Shown: piece by piece, positions 14,001 to 29,332 of the stretch
Position numbering within the stretch: position 1 is the stretch's first letter
Layout: the number at the start of each line of letters is the position of its first letter
From: Pyxicephalus adspersus
Taxonomy: Eukaryota; Chordata; Amphibia; Anura; Pyxicephalidae
Assembly: GCF_032062135.1 (NCBI RefSeq)
Contig: NC_092859.1
Location: 91,342,596-91,406,595 of the forward strand
DNA length: 64,000 nt
Direction: 5' to 3'
Notes under the pieces: model-generated
Told to the model about the DNA's origin: nothing
The model's database searches: none
The model's input: the letters and a program-made list of their open reading frames with translations, nothing else
Translations under genes and position numbers: made by a program

Positions 14001-17000
14001 GTAAATTTCCTGCTACTAGAACCTAATATAAATCCTGAATTTCAGGGTATGGGGTTCGATTGCATTACTTGCAACTTTTATGTAGGAGGTCTGGAATCAT
14101 TAGTAGCCATTCACCAAACACTTGTATGTGTAGAGCACTGGGTGTAAATGAAATTACACTTTTAGAAAGTTGGTGTGAATAGCATTCTCAGGTTCTCTAG
14201 TGGCTGATCACCCTGTTGGACAGTGATTGCATTTGACTTTTGTTAAGTACAGATATATTTTAAAAAAACTGTTTAAAGAGAAAGAACATTTAGTTTTTTT
14301 TATCTCTCATTAATTCATCTTTTTATCCCTCATATGGGGGATAAGGGTTGACTAAAATATCAACCCTTATCTGAGATCTGCTAAACCTGCATCGGCTGTT
14401 TTTTATTCAAGGCACTGACAAAGATTTTGCATGAGGGAATGGTTATCTCTCAGAGTCAGTCTGTTTTATGTTTCTAATTGCAACTCAGGTCTATAGCTAT
14501 AAACATTACTTAGCTTACTTGTAGAAGCTAATAAGCTCAAGGTTGTATATGACTCAAGAATATCTCTGTCTGAATAAATGTAGAGTTATTCTTTCCAAAC
14601 CAATTTTCATACATTTTGTCTCCTAATTATTTTAAAGTTTACCTCTAAAAGATTATATAAATGCTCTGTATAGGATTCTATCTGTGTGCACTTCTAAGTT
14701 TGTACAACTGCTGTGGTGCTAATTAGTGTTGGTCAAATATCTGACTATTCGATTCGACAGCTATTTGATAGAATAGTGAGAAATTGTCCGGGTGATCGAA
14801 TGCCGAATTCAAACACCATTGAAGTCAATGGTGCGAGAGTTCAGGGTTTTTTTAGGGTCTTTTAAGGGCTGCAAGAGCATGTAGATTTACTAGTTGTATG
14901 TGTTCTTGGATAGTTTCTCTATCCATGAACAAAGGGCACTACAGGTGATGAATAGGGGCAAATCTCCATTCTTCGCCTATAGTGCCCGGAGATCCTGCAA
15001 TGACAGGAGGAATCATAATGTCATTGTGGGATGACCTGTAAAAAAAAAAAAAAAAGTTAGTTAAAAAAACAAAAACATTCAATAAAGTACTTTTTAGTAA
15101 AATATTATTATTATTTTTTTTTAAACACATTTTTTACATTTTTTTCCCGTGTCATGGAAGTCAGGGGTGTCTTAACCTATCACGCTCTATCAACTTACAT
15201 ATCAATTTTGTATGAACTGGACTTTTCATTAATTTTATGAGATCTTGTAATTTAGCTAAACATATTTTCTGAGCTAATTATATTAAAACTGTGCTTGACA
15301 AACAAATTCATGTTGCAGTGCTCTCGGAGTTGTGGAAATGGTGTTCAGTCAAGGGAAGCCTATTGCATGAACAACTTTGGCCACCGTTTGGCTGATCGAG
15401 AGTGCAACAAGGATCATAAAGTTGTAACACAGACCTGTAATGGACACTCTTGCCCTGTCTGGATTACCAGTGAATGGAGTGAGGTAGGATTTGTGTGTGA
15501 ATAAAATTTATAATAGGGGTGCTTATTGCAGAGAAATCTAGTATTGTAATAAAGATTATTTTTTGTAAGTCAAATAGTTTGAAGATCTAACTTCTGGCAA
15601 CCCCCAAAAACATAGGATTGTATATAGGTGTGAAAAATGTAGTTCCTTTAATTTCTGATTACTAGTTTTCAACTAATGCAACGTTGATAGATGCTGTACA
15701 GTTGTTCAGTCTGAAGGCCTTTTTTTACCTCCATATGTTGCAGTACCTTTAAATGTAAATCATTTATTCTGTTACTCCTCAGCACATTGTGGTTCATTTA
15801 CTACTTGATATGCCTCTCTAATCATGCATCTTTCTCGTGTGAACAAGTAAATGGTATAGTCGCAGAGTTCATTAACATGTATGCAATATAGTGTATGCTC
15901 CAAAATCTAAACATATGTTGGCTAAACACCAAAATATCTATTCTACCCTACTGTTTGTGGACCTAGCTAACAGGTGTTATATAGATAGAGCAATTTAGGT
16001 AATGAAGTCTAATAAAAGGTATTGGCTTTTATTAGAGCTGGTAAAATTGATACTTGTGGGCATGCAATGAACTTTAAGAGATCAGATGTGCTGTTGGTTG
16101 ATATAAAAATTCCAATAATACATCAACATTTAAAAAATACCATAGCATACAATTTTTTTTACATACTTTATTAGATTGCTCCATATAGGAGTCAAAGATT
16201 AGCATGCTAATCTTTTTTTTTTTTTAATTTGTTATAATATGTGCCCATTTGTATTCTGTAGTACACATTAGAGGTGCAGAAGATTTAAAGGCAAAAATAT
16301 TTTAAATGTTAAAATTGCACAGGTGAGTGGACTCCACTGTGCACATTGAACATTAGCTATCACTGATTCTGGTCAATATAAATCCGGCTGCCACTTTCTA
16401 GGGTTAGAAACTCTGGGCCTGTTTCTAAGCAGGTATGCAAGCAGTGTATTTCATACAAACACATATACATTACAGTAAAACACACTAGTATAATAACACA
16501 TAAATTACACATAGGGCCTGGTTTATTAAAGCTCTCCAAGGCTGGAGGAGATACACTTTCATCAGTAAAGCTGGGTGATTCAGCAAACCTGGAATGGATC
16601 TGGTCCAGGATTGAAAACATTTACTAGCAAATGGCAAATTACTTTGAAGAAATGAAGAAATCTATTCTAGTTTTGCTAGGTCACCCAGTTTCACTGATGA
16701 AAGTAAATCCTCTTCAGCCTTGAAGAGCTTTATTAAATCAGGTCCAAAGTGTTGCTGCACCACATTTTCTCTTGTTTTTTCCCCAAGATGGAATTGATGT
16801 CATGATGGATTTGCAATGACAACCTCCATTTATCTATTAGTACATTTTTAAACAAAATTTTTTTTTTATAATGATTTTGAAGTGCCTTGTGACATGTGGA
16901 AAAGGTAACAGACACCGCCATGTGATGTGCCAGTTAAATGATGAACAACTGAAGGATGATTACTGTGACCTAAACAACAAGCCTGAGTCAGTGGTACCTT

Positions 17001-20000
17001 GTGAGCATCAAGAATGTGCATATTGGCATATGGGACCTTGGGGACCAGTAAGTATAAAATAAATATGTGCATAGTTTATAACTTTTTTTTTACATTTTGT
17101 AAATGTCAAAAGCGGCATTCTGTCTCCAGTTTATTTTTAATTTTTATAGACTGTACATACCTAGTTTTACCGGATATTGTCTGTTTTTACTTGGGCTTTA
17201 TTCTCACCCCATAGGGTTTGAATTTTAAAATCCGGAGGTTAAATGTGTTTCTTGGCTTTAACAGCAAGCTGCAATGTCGTAAGAAAATAAGTGGATTATA
17301 AAATACTTCTGGTTGGCTGATGTTAAGCATATTGTTTTTGTCCTCTTTAAAAAACACTATTTGAATATTCCTGAACTCCTACAAATCACCAATCTGACTG
17401 AAAATTTGTTTCTTAACAGTGTTCAGTTACATGTGGACGTGGCTACCAACTTCGTTCTGTAAAGTGCAGTACAGGAACTTATGAGCCGGCTTTGAAAGAA
17501 CGTGAATGCAATGCAGGTTCTCGACCCATGGACAGTCAGGCAAATATTTTATTTTGATTTAAACTATGTAAAAATGGAAATTGAAAAGCACAATGAATGC
17601 AGTACACACTATTGCCATTTTTCCAAATTGCCAGTAGTGTTCTTTTGATTATTATGAAGTTATATTGATGGTAGTTTTATATTTGCAGGATTGTGAAAGG
17701 ATTCCTTGTCCAGTACAGACCCACATATTACCAACTACCTCTCCTGAAGATCAAGTACAAAAGAATGCACAATGGAGATATGGATCGTGGACGCCAGTAA
17801 GTGCTATGCAATCCTCATTTGGTCTACAGTGAAAAATGTCTGAACTCATATGTGTCTGATTTGTAAAAGCTCTCCAAGACTGGAGAAGATTCACTTTCAT
17901 CAGTGAACCTGGGTGATCCAGCAAACCTAGAATGGATTTTTTAAAAGTAATTTGCTATTTATTTCAGTCCTGGACCAGATCCATTCCAGGTTTGCTGGAT
18001 CACCTGGGTTCACTGATGAAAGTGTCTTGGAGAGCTTTAATAAGGCCCTAATGTCTAATAATGTCTCTACATTGCTAATTGTGTCTAGCACTTATTTGGG
18101 TTGTACCATAATTCACTTTTGCTGTGTTTAGAAAAGAGATTTCAGATAAATACCAAAAATTATGATTTAAATACAAGTGTTACTATTTAATGAAAACACT
18201 CTTCCCCTTTTTTGTGGGTAGAACTTTTCAGAATTTGTACACCAACAGATTTGTCACTTATATGTTAAAATATAGCCTTGCTGTCACTTAGAGGTGATTG
18301 TAAAGGTTATTATCAGAGTCATGGCTTAAACTTTTGCAATCTCAGGTCAGGTCACAAAAATCAGTGCTGTGTTTACCAAGGCCCCATATTCTGCTAGTTT
18401 GAGACAAAGTCTGGTGCTAATAGGGATGGATAGCCTATACTAAATGCCTAGGTATTGAGATACCCACTGCCTATCTACAAATTTGATCTCCTAGTCTACT
18501 GACCCTGCAACCTTTTTTTATTAACAATCACTTATTTTACTGTTTTATGGAAAGTGTACAGGTTTTATAGTGCATCATACTGCAGTTTATTCTGTAATTC
18601 CAGTGCTCTGCCACATGTGGAAGGGGGGATCGTGCTCGATATGTCAGCTGTCGGGATGCACTAGGTGGAGTAGCTGATGAATCCTTTTGTGCATATTTAC
18701 CACGTCCATCTGAAGTCTCTAGCTGTTTTACACCATGTGGAGAATGGCAGTCTGGTGACTGGTCTCCTGTAAGTAAAAGTACTGGTGATAATATATACTA
18801 TCTTTATAATATATAAATATAATGAATAATTATATATAATGAGTTAACCTGTAGTTGTTGATCTTATGTTTGAGCAGTGTCCAGTAACGTGTGGGAAAGG
18901 GAAGGTTATGAGACAAGTTGTTTGCACAAATTATCATGGAAGAATTGATGATGAAAACTGCGATCCTGATGGCAGACCCATTGCAGAACAAGAGTGCAAT
19001 ATGGCGCCATGTCAGGGACACAACCATTTTCCTGGTAATCATAACCACCCTGTGCTGTTTCCACAACCAGAAAGCCCACAAAAGTCCAGAGAACATGACA
19101 TACACAATTCTATCAACCAACGACACAACCCTGCTCGGGGCAACCAGTGGAGGACTGGACCATGGGGAGCAGTAAGCTATATTTTATTATAAAAATACAG
19201 CATATTACTTATACATTTTTAGAACCAAATATAATTCCCAAATTTGTGTGAGTTCAGTTGCCATACATATCTATTAGAGCAAGTTATTGTTCTTTGATTA
19301 TTTTTTATTTTTATTGATTCTGGTAAATAATTTGGTCTTAATTCTAGTCATTCATGGTGTAAGTAAAAAGAACAGAGATTTAACATTATTTTTGTATCCT
19401 TTACCTTACCCTCTTTTAAACTTGTGTATCCATGTCTATTTCTTCTGAACCATTTTACATCTGGTAAGTGTTTTAATATTAATGATATTACTGTTAACAC
19501 AGTTTAAATCTTATATAGTGTTCCAGCACTTGTGCAGGTGGTTTTGAGCGTCGTGTTGTTGTATGCCAGGATGGTGAAGGAAGAATTGGTCATTTTTGTG
19601 ATGAGACAACCAAGCCGGAAGAATCAAGACGTTGCGGTTCAGGACCTTGTCCTCGTTGGAACTATGGAAGTTGGGGAGAAGTAAGAATATATATAAATTT
19701 ACAGTGATGTTATTGCTGAGAGAGTCCACAATATACATAAAGAACACATGTATGATGTTTTTTTCTCTCTTTTCTCTGATCAGAGTAGGTATTGACTAAC
19801 TCATGTCAGTGACAAAGGCAGATGTCCTCTAGGTGACCTTGGATAATGGAAAAATACTTTTTTTTAAATACCTTAAAATTTCAATAACATCTACATATTC
19901 TAGATTTGCCTTTGTTAGAATGACTAGCCCATCAAATTGCCCAGGGGAGGTGTTTAGAGGCTATTATTTTCCACTTCTGTAGAAATTACTCCTTGTAGGT

Positions 20001-23000
20001 TTTTTTTGTAACTGCCCATCAGCCTCTTACACAGACTTGAAAATTTTACTTACTCTTTAGTGCAAAAAATCCTTTAGTTCAGGAAGTTTGTTCCCTTTAA
20101 ATAAACTACGCATTGCAATCCCCCCTCCCCCACAACATTTTAGTAAGATTTCGAAAATGTAAGAATGTTCAGTTATAAAATGTGTTTCTCCAAAGACGGA
20201 GAAAGGGACTTTAAAGGCATTTATCATTCTTTGAAAACATAATAAACCTTTTTATTATAAACAATACAATTTTTACAGTAAAAAATTTTATAAAAGCAAT
20301 CTCAATCCTTTAAACTTGGTCAACCTATTTCGTGGAACTAGTCATCAGAAGTAGATTTAGAGCTACAATTATACATATAATAAATTGATCAATTGTGAAC
20401 AAGACTTTGAAAATGTTAACAATTACCATTTTGAAACCTACATTTTTAACATTCAATCTGCCTCATATATTTTAATCCCTCCAAAAATTACATGGAACCC
20501 CAAAAGAAGAAAGGCCAGGATGGCTAGGGTCCCAAAAGTAAGCAAAACTTGTAGACCTTCTGCAGGATGACCATTCAATAACAGAGAAGCATGAGAAACA
20601 AATTTAGCATACATTTACATTTAGCTTATATTTCAACATGAATACATTTTCAAGTTGACGGAAGTACACCAGCAATACAGCAACTGACTTAATGAATTTT
20701 CTGTGCTTTCACCCCACGACATACAGAAAGTTTGATGATTAGATGTTACCCTGTCTGAGCCTTAAATAACTTAAATAATAAAGGTTGTAAAGGGTATCTT
20801 AGGGTACTTAAATTCCATTTTTTTTACATTTATTGATGGCTAACATGTACAGCACTCTCCTATTATTATAAATATAATGGTAATAAACTTTGAACGTCTA
20901 TATTCCAGTGCACCCAAACATGTGGAGGTGGAATGAAAACAAGATTAGTAATATGTCAGCATACAAATGGACAAGTGTTGGATGATCAGAACTGTGAAAT
21001 TCTTGATAAACCACCAAATGTGGCACAATGTAACACACATTCATGCTCTGCTGATGCTTCTTGGCATCCACGACCATGGAAATCGGTACGATAGCAATAT
21101 TTATGTTATTTCTATGAAAATGTGAAATCAACCAAAATATCTGATGTACAGTATAATTATTTAAGTCTAGTATATTTAATTTTATTAATATATTCATCAT
21201 GGGGCATTTTTATATGTACAAATATATGTATATGTAGCTACACAGAGATGTGTTGAAAAAATTTGTAAATGTTCATATTCAGAGTATAATTTTATTGACA
21301 AGCACATATTTAAAATCCTATTAGAACAGAGTTTTCTATAAAATAATATTTTTAATCTTTGACTTTGTTTAAAGCATTGTAAAATATTTCTGAAAATGAA
21401 AATGGTAAAGGCTTTCAGTACAAGTGTTGTACTGATGATGAAGGCTATTTACATTTTATGCAGTTCTTTGCACATGAATAACACTTTGACAACTGTTCAG
21501 ATTGCACAGAGCTAATCTGGGCATCCTAATGTGTAAATTATTTTCAATGTGCCTTACATTCCACCTGTATTCCTACAACCTATTTTAAGTTGACAGAAAA
21601 CAGTGCCAGCAATCATATTTGAAAGTATATGTGTTAACCTAGAACATGTACTTATACAAGATAAAAGGGCAATTACTGTATTTCATAGCTATTGTAAATA
21701 GGTATGTTTTAGTATTATTTAGTAAAGTTAGACACACTGTAATGACAGCAGACTTACTTTTGTAGACTTGTTATTTTCTCTTTATTTTTCTTTATGAATA
21801 TCAATTGCCCACACATATAGCTTACTTATAGCATTAAAAAAGATCATTGGCATTTTTATTGCACATAAAAAATAATGAAACATTGAAATAGCTTAATGTT
21901 TGTCCAGTGTTAGCTAAACAAATAAAATACCCTTGTACCAAGGAAATAGAAATAGATTTTGTTTCCCCCAAACAGTAGTTTTTACCAGAAGGCTGCCCCA
22001 CAGTGTCTTCCTGTGGAGTAAAATACTCTGACTTCCTCAAGATTTGCAAGAGGTTTGACATGAGGCAGCTTTTTCCCCTTTTAGGTCGCCACCAAACAAT
22101 GACTCTCATGACCTTACATAATCCCCCATGCTTCTTCCACAATGTGTAAACATTTGACATGTTTCTGAAACTGGTGTTACCTGAAGCAATGCAGTCCAAG
22201 AGTCCTTTATATAGTTTTAATGAAAATGAAATGCTGCTTAAATTTATTATTATGAACAACCAAATTATAGCTCTTGATTTTTTTAAAAGTTTATATAAAT
22301 AAAATTGTGTTAACAAAGTTCTATTTTATTTTAAAGGCAACATGTAAAGGCACTTGTGGTTTTTGGATGTCACCCCTGTTTATGTATATATCCCCTGTTT
22401 TCTGCATACCAATAGAATCCCTGGTCTTGATGCATAGGTTCTCCAGTTCCCATTTTATTTAGAAGTTGAGGTTATATGCATAGTATTTATCTAAGATTCA
22501 AGGGTTTTCTGGCAATCACTGGGTAAGCAAAATTCATTAGTGAAACATAGGTGCTACATGCATTAGAAAAGTTTTTTTTAAAACATATTCATATTTGTAT
22601 TGCAGTTTGAATTCCGCTATATTAATGGCTATCCCGTTCAACACTTACCAGTTTGGAGGAATTCTATGCAACTTATCATGTTGTTTTTTTGTGCGTATTG
22701 TTTTAGTTTAGTGTGATGTGTCTTTTGCTAAATTCCCAGAACTTAGCATTAACATTTAATTTGAAAGTGTGTATTATACCACACTGGGCCATCTGTCAGC
22801 TTTAAGTCAACTTTTGACTCTGTGCTCCCCGATGTAAATATAATTATTTTAATTTGTCATTTTGTAAGGACAAAATGACGGAAGGCAACTGTTGACATGA
22901 TAAACTAGGTAAGATAAGATAATCCATGGGACAACACACCACTAAAATGAGTTCTACAGAATGATTTCTTAGGCTTTAAAACAAACCATCTCTGACCTCT

Positions 23001-26000
23001 TCAGCTGCTTTTATTGTGAAGTTATTATATATATAATATCACAACTAAAACTTTATTAAGGCTTAAGCCAGTTTCTAAACACTTCATACCAGGGGTCGCC
23101 AACTGGTGGTCCGCAGATTTTGGTGGCCCCTCAAGAGAAGGACCCAGCTGGGGGGGGGGGGCGCACCGGCCAAAGCCAATGGCTCAGACCTGCGATGGAA
23201 GAGTGGGCAGGTTCTGGCATCATGACGTCACTCTGGGGGAAGTTTCTTCCCCCTTGCGTCACACACGGCTCTCCGCGCATGCGTGGTCTGGAATTAATAA
23301 ATTTTGTGGTCCATGAGGTCCAAAAGGTTTGCGACCACTGGTTTAGACACACCTGTTGGTTGTTTGTATCAGAGCCAAGAGAAGGAATGAGCCAAGATTT
23401 CAAGGAAAATATTGTAAACTTTGAAAATGTTACAATTTCTCCACAGTGGTGACAGGTACAGAGAGGGATGTGCTTGTTTTAAAGTTCTTTTACGGGTACT
23501 TGCTAATGGTAACTTATATTTATTCTTTCAGCAGTATGATTTCTTGGCAGTCTTAGGTTATATTAATTTACAAAATGCTATTTAGCTTATTAAGTTAAAG
23601 ACTGTAGGCTTAATTTATTAAGGCATTATATTACATCTTTTCATTGAATAGTTGTACATTAGGCATAGTCATCTAATTTTACATGGCTTGATTCATCAAA
23701 GGAGAAATGTTTCATGAAATACTAATGCATGGAAAATTTTACATTAAATTTGAGAGGCTATTTTTACACAGTCAGGCAATGCTTTTTTATGTTACAGGAG
23801 CCCTTGTGTTCTTAAAACGATAGAGTGGGTCCAAACATAATGTATGATTTTCTGGGGTTTGGAAGGCCAGCAGTTCAATGAGGAATAATAGTTATTTGAA
23901 ATCTAAAGATGCACTGTTAGGGTGGATTCATATCTATTCACAGGTTAATGCAAAGGCATATAGGTGTTGTGTTACTATTCATTTTGACTAGCACCCTCAT
24001 CCATGGAGCAGTAAATTACTAGTATTTAGTCCTTAGTGTGTCTGTTAAAATTTAGAAAAAAACCAACTTTTGTACCTAATAGGTAGAATTCCTAATTTTT
24101 TTTTATTTATTTTTTTGAGATTGTATTTTTATTGAGAATTTTTCAACAGGATTACAAAACAGGTAACAAGTGATCTTGACCACGGAAACATTAGTGCAGT
24201 ATACACTTAGTCAATAAACAGTATATGAATACAGAAAAATCAACAACCAAAATTATGAAATACATACTTACAGTAGAATGAGGGCAAATTTCCTGAAAAC
24301 CAAACTAAAAAAAACAAAAAAAACTAAAGGGAGTGGGGAAAGGATAGAAGGAAGGAGTGTGACTACAGTCTAAGTCAATAAGACTCTGGGTATCACTTGG
24401 ACAATCAAGCATAATATTGGTCCCAGCTCTCCCACGTTTTTTCGTAAATATCCATAGTGTTTCTAAAGAGAGCGGTAAGGTACTCCATGAGACGCACTTC
24501 CTGAATTCTCCTATATAGGTCCTCTATAGAGGGGGGCAGAGTAGCCTTCCATTTAGTAGGAATCAGTGTCTGTGCAGCTACCAAAATATGCGATACCAGT
24601 TTGCAAGCAAACTTGGGTAGCATCTTGAGTGGTCGGCCCAAGAGGTGGGTCAGAGGATCTAAAGATATCTGCATCTGAACCACCTCCGAAAGCAATGAGT
24701 TAACTCGAGACCAATAGCCTTTAATAATAGAAAAGGACCAGAAGATGTGCTCTAAAGTGCCTTCAGGTCCCTGCAATGCCAACAGTTAGGGTCAGTGCCT
24801 GGAAATAGCCGCTGAAGTACAACCGGGGTATGGTACCACCTGAGAATGATTTTATATACATTTTCCTTGTATCACATACAAATAGAACTCTTATTAGTGG
24901 CTTCCCAAATCTCCTGCCAGTCATCCAAGTCCAAGGTCTGCCCCAGTAACTTCTCCCATTGCAGCATGTATTTGAACTTGCCTGAACTTGCCCGAACCGA
25001 ACTGTGCAGGAGGCGGTTTACAGAGGAGACAACACCTTTAGAGTACGGGCCTTCCGTGCACAATCTCTCAAAGAAGGTCATGTGCTGGAACATAGCAGAG
25101 GTCTGCAGAGCTAGGATAAAATGTCTAATTTGTAGGTATGCTTAAAATGAAGTACGAGGGAGCTCAAGCTTATCACAGAGCTTTTCAAAAAAAATTTTTT
25201 CTTTTAAACCTTGAACGGAGATATTTTTTCACCTACAGTTTTTTTACATTTTTACGTACAAATTATTTTTGTACTGTACTGAATTCATCAATGTGAATTC
25301 CTCCTGAGGGTGTATAATTCCTTATGCAATGAATTATTACTAAGGTCAGAAATAAATGGTTAGTTTCAATGGAATTCACTGCAAATAGCTGTCATTATAT
25401 ATAATATTTGTTGTATAGTCTGCAGCTGCTGTCATGTCCTTTGTCAATTTCTGTTTTTTATACTTTGTATTGTGTGTTTATAACATTGTACATGGTTTTA
25501 TTGTAGAAATTTTTCTTTATACAAACATATCTTGAATGTGAAGTAGCCTTTGAGGTCCAAACAACTAAATATGTTTTACTGTGGTTTGGCAGTGCTGATA
25601 TATTTGTTTTATATTGAGAAAATTTATATTATTTTAATGTTTGGTGAAATAAAATTCATATGAATTGTTTGAATTTAAAGTAAATATCCTTAACCAGGTA
25701 AAAGAATGAAGCAAGGAAAAAAAAAAAACAGTTGATACCACAATATTGGTCAGTGGTTCTCAACATTGAAACATATTTATGTGTTGTTCCAACAGGCTAT
25801 TTCACAGTTCATAATCATTCTCCTATATCTAATTCCTTTAATATATTGTCATATGAGTATTTGTTATTGAACATATGTCCTGTGTTCAATAAATAATAAG
25901 AGCATGTAAAGAAAGTATCTTGATCTAGACCAAATATCACCAAGTCACATCTTAAAAAGAAGATTCCAATGTGTGCCTTAATGTTCTTTATAGTTTGATA

Positions 26001-29000
26001 TCCAGCTCATGTTTAAGATATGTTTGCATAGAGTATGGCTGCTTGTTTTTTTAACTTATACTAAATCTTTTAACAATGCAAGTAACCTGGTAATTTATAT
26101 AAATGCCAGACTGACAGTTTTTAACATGTGCATTTTGCCCATTTAACGTAAATAGAAAAGATAACTTGATTCACGTGACAGGTTGACAGTTCCTAACGTG
26201 TGTATTGTGGCTGTTTTACGAAATATAAAAAAAAATCTTAAAGCGAACTGCTTTTTTTGTCTTTCATTTTTATGTTGCTCTTTCTGTTTAGTCATACATA
26301 TATATTTAAGTATATATACTTATACTTAGTCATATTTATACTACCATGAAATCATTTTCTGTGTTGGGAGGCCAAATGTTATACTCTACACTTTCTGTCT
26401 GTCCATAAGGGGGACATTCGTCACACCGACCATCAATGTAGGACAGAAAAACTATTTTAAGGAAAAAAAGGTTGAGAAAGGCTGTTCTATACTGCTACAA
26501 CATTTCTTATCAGTACTCAGTTTCACATTGTCAAACCCGCTAATGCTTAGTCTACCTGGATTGTTTCCCCAGCGTTTAACCTGAGCATTTATAAACCATT
26601 TAAAATGTTAGAAATTCCCATAAATTCTAATGGTCTAGTCTACACAAGGGCAATTGTAGGAGGCATGTTTTTAAGCGTTTTAAAGAGCGCTGCTTGCTGG
26701 GTTTTAAAATTTCTATATTAAAAATTCTAAAATCCTATAAACGCATTTAAAAGTGGTATGGAAGCTTAAAATCATTTAACAAAACAGTGTAGACAAAGCC
26801 TAAATCAGTGTCCAGGATGTAAAGTTCCCTTTACAGGATGGCCCTAAGACCCACAAAAGCAAGCACATCTATTTTACTAAATCTTATCTTCCCTGTAGTG
26901 TTAAAGAAACCATATTATATTTTTAAAAAATGTTATTGTACAGTGATACCAAATATGAGAAAAGTGATACCGGTAATTCTATGTTTTGTCTTTTTGTTTA
27001 TTGTAGTAATATGTAATATAAAATATTTTGGTGTGTCCGCACATAAGCACCTTGTTGTCATGACTTGTCATCCTGATGTTCCTTTATAGCTGTCCTTCAA
27101 AGTAATATTTTCAAGTGTCAGTTAATAAATCAGATGAATGTACAAAACTAAAATTAATTAACATGGAATTTCCCACTGTGATCACTATGACTGATTGCCC
27201 CAATGATCACACCTGATCTGGGCGATGGATTCAAACTATATTTGTCAATTATTCAGGCTTGTGGTCTATGATGGTGGACTTTAGTTGGCCGAACCATGCT
27301 GTCTTTAAATTTAATGGGATTCAAGTTCATCTACAAATCAACCTAAACATTGGGTTCAAATCAGGAAAACTGTCATGGCAGCAAACAGGGGCAGCACTAG
27401 TTCTGAACAAATTCATGGCATTGACCAAAAAAACTGTAATGCCTGTTATAATGGATAGATTGGTTTTAAAAAGTTGTGAATAGAATATCCCTCTCATTGG
27501 GTCTGATTTAATAAAGCTCTCCAAGGCTGGAGAGGATATACTTTAATCAGTGACGATGGGTGATCCAGCAAACCTGGAATGGATCTGGTTCAGGATTCAA
27601 ATCATTTGCTATAACACAGCAATTGACGTTTAAGGAATCCATTTCGGGTTTGCTGGATCACCCAGCTTCACTGATGAAAGTGTATCCTTTCCAGCATGAA
27701 AAAGCTTTAATAAATCAGGTCTATTAAGTCCCACACAAAAATATTCCACTAAAAGATCCAAATGTCAGTCATTATTTTTTCTGGTCATGTGATCATTGGG
27801 GCAATCAGTCAAAGTGGTCACAGTGAGAAATTTTCTGTAAATGAGTTTTGGTTTTGTTTGATCATCTGATTTTTTTCCAGGCAAATCAGATTTGTCATTA
27901 CCAAAAAATGGATTCACTTAGTCATTGTGCTAAAATCACAGACATAAAGTGCATAAAAATCTTCAACATGGACAGGGCCAATAAATAAAAATGATCAATT
28001 TCAATCCTCTCCTAATCTACTTGGAGGCCCTACATGATTTTCCCTCATTTTCTGCCAAGTAAAACCATTGTCACCATTGTCAACAATGGTGTGAGTTTTC
28101 TCTTATTTTGGCCACAAACAGATAATAATTAAAAGATAATCTACTCTTCCTACATATATCCACTACTAAAAAATAGGCTTGTGTCATACAGTACATTTGG
28201 CTAGCAGTTGTTTTCCCTTTAACCTTCTTTGGATATACTCCAAGTGGGTTCTACATTCCATTTTCATATGGGGATGCAAAATCTTGCTGAAGCAAACAAA
28301 ACCTGTGAACACAGGTCCACAGGAAAAAATAATGTATTTATGGGAGAGGGAGAACATTATTCTCAGATTAAGAAACACATATTAAATATGGTTTTGGAGA
28401 TTTCCAATGATCAGCAAGGCCAAGTTCAGCAAAGCTATACTGGTGTTTGATATCAGTATGGCAGGCTGAAAACCAGAACAGCCACTGTTATCTGCATAAA
28501 CACTGTACATCCACATAAACTAAACTTGTCAGAAAGTGACGACTAATTATTTCACTCAAAAGGTATGTTTATTTCTTGAATGAGTAATTTTGAATAGTGT
28601 GTTTTATTTAGGTGTAAAGCATCATTAGGTATATGTGTATGCAGTCTTTAGGAAATTAATTTTTTTTTGCATTAAAACCAACCATGCTTTAGGGTGGCTT
28701 TAGAAGTAGTACTAAAGTATAATATTGTGGCAGTTCCACACAGTCAAATGCTAAAACAATAAATTAAATGTTTTTGCACGGCCACAAAATGATGAAACTT
28801 GGCCATTTGGACAGCAGTAATAAAGTTAAGGTGGCAAAATTAGCAAAAGGCTAAATATGGCTGCACAAGTGCAGAAAACAACAGTATTACCCTCTTTCTC
28901 ATCTTATTTTTGAACAATGGTGAACATAATCCTGTTTACATGTATACAAATTAAAAAATGGCTATAGCAGCAAAATGGTTAAACTTAGGAATGTAAGCCA

Positions 29001-29283
29001 TAAACTGTAGATTATAGTAGTTTTTGGTTTCTGTGTTTTACATAGGATTGTTTAAGAAATTTTACCTGGTAAAAAACAATACCCCAACATATTTGGTTGT
29101 AAAACAGTCATTTCTGTATTTTTTATTTCTTTTACATTTCCTTCATTTCTAGCAAAGACAGAATGTTTTTACAATACAGTAAGTCCATAAACAGTTGTGG
29201 TAATTTGTGTGGTCATATTTCCCTTCTGTGCTGTGTTCATAATATTATAAATTATTGTAACAATCATGTATATATATATATAG

Positions 29284-29332
<49 letters not shown>

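Noticed and set aside
21834..22316. 160-codon open frame on the minus strand inside the large intron
   Set aside because: No recognisable domain and low-complexity hydrophobic stretches typical of AT-rich noise. There is no promoter or splice context.
22335..22370. TSR-like codons (CKGTCGFW) in the large intron, suggesting an extra TSR exon
   Set aside because: No following TSR cysteine pattern and no matching donor. The known 15 repeats are already accounted for by e6-e25, so it is chance similarity.
23120..23452. Overlapping open frames of 110 and 90 codons on opposite strands
   Set aside because: They lie mostly within the GC-rich hAT-type MITE at 23090-23341, not a gene.
24846..25145. 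99-codon + strand open frame
   Set aside because: It is antisense to the L1-like ORF2 remnant; the minus strand carries the recognisable protein.
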